Source: Odiellus spinosus (taxonomy: Eukaryota; Arthropoda; Arachnida; Opiliones; Phalangiidae). Taken from it: DNA of 64,000 bases. Shown piece after piece: positions 55,422 to 64,000 of the stretch; within the stretch, counting starts at the first letter, position 1; each line of letters begins with the position of its first letter. The notes under the pieces were generated by a model. It did not search any database and was not told the DNA's origin. It saw only the letters and a list, made by a program, of their open reading frames with translations. Made by a program: the position numbers and the translations under genes. The DNA is taken from assembly GCA_963920705.1 (NCBI GenBank), contig CAWUCO010000167.1, forward strand, positions 868,001 through 932,000, written 5' to 3'.

Positions 55422-58400
55422 TCAAATTTCAGATTTTAAAAATTCGCTTTTTGATATTAAATGTTTTTTGAATTGACCATGTTTTCCATGTTTTACAACG
55501 GATTTTCCAAAACTCTTGTTTTTTAGATAGTTCAAATTTTTGTTCTTTCGATAGGTGTTGATTTTGTCTAAATCGCTTAAAAATCAAATGTTTTGTGTCC
55601 ATTTGAATCCAATAATCTTGGATTTTTAAGCGTTTTTGCTTAATTTTAAACAATTTTATATTTGTCACGTTTTGGCAATTTAGACAAAACCAAAGTCATT
55701 CGAAAGAGCAATTAATGGACAGTCTAAATAATAAGAGTTTTCAAAAATCCGTTTAAAAACAAGAAAAATATGGCCAATTCAAGAAATCATACAATATCAA
55801 AATAGTCAAATTTCCGATTTTAAAAATTCGCTTTTTGATATTAGATGTTTTTTTAATTGACCATATTTTCCATGTTTTTCAACGGATTTTCCAAAACTCT
55901 TGTTTTTAAGATAGTCCAATATTTGTTCTTTCGATAGGTGTTGATTTTGTCTAAATCGCTTAAAAATCAAATGTTTTGTGTCCATTTGAATCCAATAATC
56001 TTGGATTTTTAAGCGTTTTTGCTTAATTTTAACCAATTTTATATTTGTCACGTTTTGGCAATTTAGACAAAACCGAAGTCATTCGAAAGAGCAATTAATG
56101 AACAGACTAAATAATAAGAGTTTTCAAAAATCCGTTGAAAAACAAGAAAAATATGGCCAATTCAAGAAATCATACAATATCAAAATAGTCAAATTTCAGA
56201 TTTTAAAAATTCGCTTTTTGATATTAAATGTTTTTTGAATTGTCCATGTTTTCCATGTTTTACAACGGATTTTCCAAAACTCTTGTTTTTTAGATAGTCC
56301 AATATTTGTTCTTTCGATAGGTGTTGATTTTGTCTAAATAGCTTAAAAATCAAATGTTTTGTGTCCATTTGAATCCAATAATCTTGGATTTTTAAGCGTT
56401 TTTGCTTAATTTTAACCAATTTTATATTTGTCACATTTTGGCAATTTAGACAAAACCAAAGTCATTCGAAAGAGCAATTAATGGACAGTGTAAATAATAA
56501 GAGTTTTCAAAAATCCGTTGAAAAACAAGAAAAATATGGCCAATTCAAGAAATCATACAATATCAAAATAGTCAAATTTCAGATTTTAAAAATTCGCTTT
56601 TTAATATTAAATGTTTTTTGAATTGATAATGTTTTCCATGTTTTACAACGGATTTTCCAAAACTCTTGTTTTTTAGATAGTCCAATATTTGTTCTTTCGA
56701 TAGGTGTTGATTTTGTCTAAATCGCTTAAAAATCAAATGTTTTGTGTCCATTTGAATCCAATAATCTTGGATTTTTAAGCGTTTTTGCTTAATTTTAACC
56801 AATTTTATATTTGTCACGTTTTGGCAATTTAGACAAAACCAAAGTCATTCGAAAGAGCAATTAATGGACAATCTAAATATTAAGAGTTTTCAAAAATCCG
56901 TTGAAAAACAAGAAAAATATGGCCAATTCAAGAAATCATACAATATCAAAATAGTCAAACTTCAGATTTTAAAAATTCGCTTTTTGATATTAGATGTTTT
57001 TTGAATTGACCATATTTTCCATGTTTTTCCACGGATTTTCCAAAACTCTTGTTTTTTAGATAGACCAATATTTGCTCTTTCGAGTGGTGTTAATTTTGTC
57101 TAAATCGCTTAAAAATCAAATGTTTTGTGTCTATTTGAATCCAATAATCTTGGATTTTTAAGCGTTTTTGCTTAATTTTAACCAATTTTATATTTGTCTC
57201 GTTTTGGCAATTTAGACAAAACCAAAGTCATTCGAAAGAGCAATTAATGGACAGTCTAAATAATAAGAGTTTTCAAAAATCCGTTGAAAACCAAGAAAAA
57301 TATGGCCAATTCAAGAAATCATACAATATCAAAATAGTCAAATTTCAGATTTTAAAAATTCGCTTTTTGATATTAAATGTTTTTTGAATTGACCATATTT
57401 TCCATGTTTTTCAACGGATTTTCCAAAACTCTTGTTTTTTAGATAGTCCAATATTTGCTCTTTCGATAGGTGTGGATTTTGTCTAAATCGCTTAAAAATC
57501 AAATGTTTTGTGTCCATTTGAATCCAATAATCTTGGATTTTTAAGCGTTTTTGCTTAATTTTAACCAATTTTATATTTGTCACGTTTTGGCAATTTAGAC
57601 AAAACCAAAGTCATTCGAAAGAGCAATTAATGGACAGTCTAAATAATAAGAGTTTTCAAAAATCCGTTGAAAAACAAGAAAAATATGGCCAATTCAAGAA
57701 ATCATACAATATCAAAATAGTCAAATTTCAGATTTTAAAAATTCGCTTTTTAATATTAAATGTTTTTTGAATTGATAAGGTTCTCCATGTTTTACAACGG
57801 ATTTTCCAAAACTCTTGTTTTTTAGATAGTCCAATATTTGTTCTTTCGATAGGTGTTGATTTTGTCTAAATCGCTTAAAAATCATATGTTTTGTGTCCAT
57901 TTGAATCCAATAATCTTGGATTTTTAAGCGTTTTTGCTTAATTTTAACCAATTTTATATTTGTCACGTTTTGGCAATTTAGACAAAACCAAAGTCATTCG
58001 AAAGAGCAATTAATGGACAGTCTAAATAATAAGAGTTTTCAAAAATCCGTTGAAAAACAAGAAAAATATGGCCAATTGAAGAAATCATACAATATCAAAA
58101 TAGTCAAATTTCAGATTTTAAAAATTCGCTTTTTGATATTAAATGTTTTTTGAATTGACCATGTTTTCCATGTTTTACAACGGATTTTCCAAAACTCTTG
58201 TTTTTAGATAGTCCAAATTTTTGTTCTTTCGATAGGTTTTGATTTTGTCTAAATCGCTTAAAAATCAAATGTTTTGTGTCCATTTGAATCCAATAATCTT
58301 GGATTTTTAAGCGTTTTTGCTTAATTTTAACCAATTTTATATTTGTCACGTTTTGGCAATTTAGACAAAACCAAAGTCATTCGAAAGAGCAATTAATGGA

Positions 58401-58869
58401 CAGTCTAAATAATAAGAGTTTTCAAAAATCCGTTGAAAAACAAGAAAAATATGGCCAATTCAAGAAATCATACAATATCAAAATAGTCAAATTTCCGATT
58501 TTAAAAATTCGCTTTTTGATATTGGATGTTTTTTGAATTGACCATATTTTCCATGTTTTTCAACGGATTTTCCAAAACTCTTGTTTTTAAGATAGTCCAA
58601 TATTTGTTCTTTCGATAGGTGTTGATTTTGTCTAAATCGCTTAAAAATCAAATGTTTTGTGTCCATTTGAATCCAATAATCTTGGATTTTTAAGCGTTTT
58701 TGCTTAATTTTAACCAATTTTATATTTGTCACGTTTTGGCAATTTAGACAAAACCAAAGTCATTCGAAAGAGCAATTAATGGACAATCTAAATATTAAGA
58801 GTTTTCAAAAATCCGTTGAAAAACAAGAAAAATATGGCCAATTCAAGAAATCATACAATATCAAAATAG

Positions 58870-61800
58870 TCAAATTTCAGATTTTAAAAATTCGCTTTTT
58901 GATATTAGATGTTTTTTGAATTGACCATATTTTCCATGTTTTTCAACGGATTTTCCAAAACTCTTGTTTTTAAGATAGTCCAATATTTGTTCTTTCGATA
59001 GGTGTTGATTTGGTCTAAATCGCTTAAAAATCAAATGTTTTGTGTCCATTTGAATCCAATAATCTTGGATTTTTAAGCGTTTTTGCTTAATTTTAACCAA
59101 TTTTATATTTGTCACGTTTTGGCAATTTAGACAAAACCAAAGTCATTCGAAAGAGCAATTAATGGACAATCTAAATATTAAGAGTTTTCAAAAATCCGTT
59201 GAAAAACAAGAAAAATATGGCCAATTCAAGAAATCATACAATATCAAAATAGTCAAATTTCAGATTTTAAAAATTCGCTTTTTGATATTAGATGTTTTTT
59301 GAATTGACCATATTTTCCATGTTTTTCCACGGATTTTCCAAAACTTGTTTTTTAGATAGACCAATATTTGCTCTTTCGAGTGGTGTTAAATTTGTCTAAA
59401 TCGCTTAAAAATCAAATGTTTTGTGTCCATTTGAATCCAATAATCTTGGATTTTTAAGCGTTTTTGCTTAATTTTAACCAATTTTATATTTGTCACATTT
59501 TGGCAATTTAGACAAAACCAAAGTCATTCGAAAGAGCAATTAATGGACAATCTAAATATTAAGAGTTTTCAAAAATCCGTTGAAAAACAAGAAAAATATG
59601 GCCAATTCAAGAAATCATACAATATCAAAATAGTCAAATTTCAGATTTTAAAAATTCGCTTTTTGATATTAGATGTTTTTTGAATTGACCATATTTTCCA
59701 TGTTTTTTAACGGATTTTCCAAAACTCTTGTTTTTTAGATAGTCCAATATTTGATCTTTCGATAGGTGTGGATTGTGTCTAAATCGCTTAAAAATCAAAT
59801 GTTTTGTGTACATTTGAATCCAATAATCTTGGATTTTTAAGCGTTTTTGCTTAATTTTAACCAATTTTATATTTGTCACGTTTTGGCAATTTAGACAAAA
59901 CCAAAGTCATTCGAAAGAGCAATTAATGGACAATCTAAATATTAAGAGTTTTCAAAAATCCGTTGAAAAACAAGAAAAATATGGCCAATTCAAGAAATCA
60001 TACAATATCAAAATAGTCAAATTTCAGATTTTAAAAATTCGCTTTTTGATATTAGATGTTTTTTGAATTGACCATATTTTCCATGTTTTTCAACGGATTT
60101 TCCAAAACTCTTGTTTTTAAGATAGTCCAATATTTGTTCTTTCGATAGGTGTTGATTTGGTCTAAATCGCTTAAAAATCAAATGTTTTGTGTCCATTTGA
60201 ATCCAATAATCTTGGATTTTTAAGCGTTTTTGCTTAATTTTAACCAATTTTATATTTGTCACGTTTTGGCAATTTAGACAAAACCAAAGTCATTCGAAAG
60301 AGCAATTAATGGACAATCTAAATATTAAGAGTTTTCAAAAATCCGTTGAAAAACAAGAAAAATATGGCCAATTCAAGAAATCATACAATATCAAAATAGT
60401 CAAATTTCAGATTTTAAAAATTCGCTTTTTGATATTAGATGTTTTTTGAATTGACCATATTTTCCATGTTTTTCCACGGATTTTCCAAAACTTGTTTTTT
60501 AGATAGACCAATATTTGCTCTTTCGAGTGGTGTTAAATTTGTCTAAATCGCTTAAAAATCAAATGTTTTGTGTCCATTTGAATCCAATAATCTTGGATTT
60601 TTAAGCGTTTTTGCTTAATTTTAACCAATTTTATATTTGTCACATTTTGGCAATTTAGACAAAACCAAAGTCATTCGAAAGAGCAATTAATGGACAATCT
60701 AAATATTAAGAGTTTTCAAAAATCCGTTGAAAAACAAGAAAAATATGGCCAATTCAAGAAATCATACAATATCAAAATAGTCAAATTTCAGATTTTAAAA
60801 ATTCGCTTTTTGATATTAGATGTTTTTTGAATTGACCATATTTTCCATGTTTTTTAACGGATTTTCCAAAACTCTTGTTTTTTAGATAGTCCAATATTTG
60901 ATCTTTCGATAGGTGTGGATTTTGTCTAAATCGCTTAAAAATCAAATGTTTTGTGTACATTTGAATCCAATAATCTTGGATTTTTAAGCGTTTTTGCTTA
61001 ATTTTAACCAATTTTATATTTGTCACGTTTTGGCAATTTAGACAAAACCAAAGTCATTCGAAAGAGCAATTAATGGACAATCTAAATATTAAGAGTTTTC
61101 AAAAATCCGTTGAAAAACAAGAAAAATATGGCCAATTCAAGAAATCATACAATATCAAAATAGTCAAATTTCAGATTTTAAAAATTCGCTTTTTGATATT
61201 AGATGTTTTTTGAATTGACCATATTTTCCATGTTTTTCAACGGATTTTCCAAAACTCTTGTTTTTAAGATAGTCCAATATTTGTTCTTTCGATAGGTGTT
61301 GATTTGGTCTAAATCGCTTAAAAATCAAATGTTTTGTGTCCATTTGAATCCAATAATCTTGGATTTTTAAGCGTTTTTGCTTAATTTTAACCAATTTTAT
61401 ATTTGTCACGTTTTGGCAATTTAGACAAAACCAAAGTCATTCGAAAGAGCAATTAATGGACAATCTAAATATTAAGAGTTTTCAAAAATCCGTTGAAAAA
61501 CAAGAAAAATATGGCCAATTCAAGAAATCATACAATATCAAAATAGTCAAATTTCAGATTTTAAAAATTCGCTTTTTGATATTAGATGTTTTTTGAATTG
61601 ACCATATTTTCCATGTTTTTCCACGGATTTTCCAAAACTCTTGTTTTTAAGATAGTCCAATATTTGTTCTTTCGATAGGTGTTGATTTGGTCTAAATCGC
61701 TTAAAAATCAAATGTTTTGTGTCCATTTGAATCCAATAATCTTGGATTTTTAAGCGTTTTTGCTTAATTTTAACCAATTTTATATTTGTCACGTTTTGGC

Positions 61801-62312
61801 AATTTAGACAAAACCAAAGTCATTCGAAAGAGCAATTAATGGACAATCTAAATATTAAGAGTTTTCAAAAATCCGTTGAAAAACAAGAAAAATATGGCCA
61901 ATTCAAGAAATCATACAATATCAAAATAGTCAAATTTCAGATTTTAAAAATTCGCTTTTTGATATTAGATGTTTTTTGAATTGACCATATTTTCCATGTT
62001 TTTCCACGGATTTTCCAAAACTCTTGTTTTTAAGATAGTCCAATATTTGTTCTTTCGATAGGTGTTGATTTGGTCTAAATCGCTTAAAAATCAAATGTTT
62101 TGTGTCCATTTGAATCCAATAATCTTGGATTTTTAAGCGTTTTTGCTTAATTTTAACCAATTTTATATTTGTCACGTTTTGGCAATTTAGACAAAACCAA
62201 AGTCATTCGAAAGAGCAATTAATGGACAATCTAAATATTAAGAGTTTTCAAAAATCCGTTGAAAAACAAGAAAAATATGGCCAATTCAAGAAATCATACA
62301 ATATCAAAATAG
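58870..62312. repeat. 1147-bp trimeric higher-order repeat in the satellite
   Basis: Variant units (Pro-Asn-Gln type at 58870, 60017, 61164; a Lys-Asp-Gln type at 59634, 60781; and an ORF-less unit between) repeat with a spacing of 1147 bp. The Pro-Asn-Gln type is then tandem at 61547 and 61930. Confidence 0.8.
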
Positions 62313-64000
62313 TCAAATTTCAGATTTTAAAAATTCGCTTTTTGATATTAGATGTTTTTTGAATTGACCATATTTTCCATGTTTTTCCACGGATTTTCCA
62401 AAACTTGTTTTTTAGATAGACCAATATTTGCTCTTTCGAGTGGTGTTAAATTTGTCTAAATCGCTTAAAAATCAAATGTTTTGTGTCCATTTGAATCCAA
62501 TAATCTTGGATTTTTAAGCGTTTTTGCTTAATTTTAACCAATTTTATATTTGTCACGTTTTGGCAATTTAGACAAAACCAAAGTCATTCGAAAGAGCAAT
62601 TAATGGACAATCTAAATATTAAGAGTTTTCAAAAATCCGTTGAAAAACAAGAAAAATATGGCCAATTCAAGAAATCATACAATATCAAAATAGTCAAATT
62701 TCAGATTTTAAAAATTCGCTTTTTGATATTAGATGCTTTTTGAATTGACCATATTTTCCATGTTTTTCCACGGATTTTCCAAAACTTGTTTTTTAGATAG
62801 ACCAATATTTGCTCTTTCGAGTGGTGTTAAATTTGTCTAAATCGCTTAAAAATCAAATGTTTTGTGTCCATTTGAATCCAATAATCTTGGATTTTTAAGC
62901 GTTTTTGCTTAATTTTAACCAATTTTATATTTGTCACATTTTGGCAATTTAGACAAAACCAAAGTCATTCGAAAGAGCAATTAATGGACAGTGTAAATAA
63001 TAAGAGTTTTCAAAAATCCGTTGAAAAACAAGAAAAATATGGCCAATTCAAGAAATCATACAATATCAAAATAGTCAAATTTCAGATTTTAAAAATTCGC
63101 TTTTTAATATTAAATGTTTTTTGAATTGATAATGTTTTCCATGTTTTACAACGGATTTTCCAAAACTCTTGTTTTTTAGATAGTCCAATATTTGTTCTTT
63201 CGATAGGTGTTGATTTTGTCTAAATCGCTTAAAAATCAAATGTTTTGTGTCCATTTGAATCCAATAATCTTGGATTTTTAAGCGTTTTTGCTTAATTTAA
63301 CCAATTTTATATTTGTCACGTTTTGGCAATTTAGACAAAACCAAAGTCATTCGAAAGAGCAATTAATGGACAATCTAAATATTAAGAGTTTTCAAAAATC
63401 CGTTGAAAAACAAGAAAAATATGGCCAATTCAAGAAATCATACAATATCAAAATAGTCAAACTTCAGATTTTAAAAATTCGCTTTTTGATATTAGATGTT
63501 TTTTGAATTGACCATATTTTCCATGTTTTTCCACGGATTTTCCAAAACTCTTGTTTTTTAGATAGACCAATATTTGCTCTTTCGAGTGGTGTTAATTTTG
63601 TCTAAATCGCTTAAAAATCAAATGTTTTGTGTCTATTTGAATCCAATAATCTTGGATTTTTAAGCGTTTTTGCTTAATTTTAACCAATTTTATATTTGTC
63701 TCGTTTTGGCAATTTAGACAAAACCAAAGTCATTCGAAAGAGCAATTAATGGACAGTCTAAATAATAAGAGTTTTCAAAAATCCGTTGAAAACCAAGAAA
63801 AATATGGCCAATTCAAGAAATCATACAATATCAAAATAGTCAAATTTCAGATTTTAAAAATTCGCTTTTTGATATTAAATGTTTTTTGAATTGACCATAT
63901 TTTCCATGTTTTTCAACGGATTTTCCAAAACTCTTGTGTTTTAGATAGTCCAATATTTGCTCTTTCGATAGGTGTGGATTTTGTCTAAATCGCTTAAAAA

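Larger units (their letters stand above)
41487..64000. repeat. 383-bp satellite DNA array, about 59 units, continues past window
   Basis: The unit repeats every 383 bp (small indels in places). Each unit holds two arms of about 150 bp that are inverted copies of each other at roughly 75-80 percent identity, joined at TTTTAAAAATTCGCTTTTTGATATT, and a linker of about 85 bp. The linker has its own CGCTTAAAAATC/GATTTTTAAGCG inverted pair. Unit variants recur in ordered patterns (higher-order repeats). The left edge abuts the Maverick ATPase. Satellite identity with a named family could not be tested. Confidence 0.95.

Noticed and set aside
41487-64000. CRISPR-like array
   Set aside because: Units are 383 bp, adjacent without unique spacers, AT-rich and in a eukaryotic context; this is satellite DNA.
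41487-64000. Selection on the satellite 81-codon ORF
   Set aside because: Unit differences are often amino-acid changing and several units carry shifts or stops, so open frames are explained by recent copying. Kept only as a testable observation.
41487-64000. CENP-B box in the satellite unit
   Set aside because: No stretch fits the conserved TTCG....A..CGGG pattern.

Overview
The window looks like insect chromosomal DNA that has been heavily invaded by transposons. The evidence is CCTAA/TTAGG-type telomere-like runs, a Ty1/copia element, a DUF4817-type mariner, Maverick/Polinton virus-like elements, AT-rich introns with GT-AG splice sites, and an Mdm2-like host gene. Mdm2 is absent from Drosophila but present in other arthropods, so a non-dipteran insect is the best guess. 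This is inference; no species marker is visible.

Layout. (1) 1-6859: most of a Maverick/Polinton (adintovirus-like) element, cut by the window edge, with convergent gene blocks. Rightward genes: pX-like core protein, proline-rich protein, membrane protein. Leftward genes: penton, pVI-like protein, major capsid protein (F54H12.2-like), a tiny ORF, a PC4-like protein, integrase, adenain-type protease. (2) 6860-8661: noncoding DNA with degenerate repeats. (3) 8662-11213 (minus): a five-exon SAMD3-like gene with one frameshift. (4) 11254-13499: a head-to-head fold-back mariner with TA target duplication. (5) 13881-16530 (minus): a broken zinc-finger/transposase-like gene split by a near-perfect palindrome. 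(6) 17782-22413 (plus): an Mdm2-like E3 ligase gene (SWIB domain, acidic middle, RING) with two 1-nt breaks and a 2.4-kb transposon ahead of its last exon. (7) 22510-24160: a third Maverick fragment, close to copy 1. (8) 24603-29482: a degenerate copia LTR element flanked by a perfect 98-bp direct duplication. (9) 29483-41486: a second, diverged Maverick in the opposite orientation. A 4.5-kb transposon splits its integrase, and that transposon itself contains a 966-bp fold-back element with minisatellite ends. (10) 41487-64000: a 383-bp satellite array, about 59 units, which truncates the Maverick packaging ATPase and runs off the window.

The Maverick genes together would build and move a virus-like particle: integrase for insertion, ATPase for packaging, MCP, penton, pVI-like and pX-like proteins for the capsid and core, and protease for maturation. 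No protein-primed DNA polymerase B is in the window. Most structural genes carry stops or frameshifts, but several are open. A 45-codon ORF between MCP and the PC4-like gene is conserved in both full copies.

The most unusual structure is the satellite. Each 383-bp unit is an imperfect inverted repeat of two homologous arms of about 150 bp, so related peptides are encoded on both strands. Most units keep an 81-codon minus-strand ORF, the array shows several higher-order periods, and one unit carries an internal inversion that swaps the two arms.
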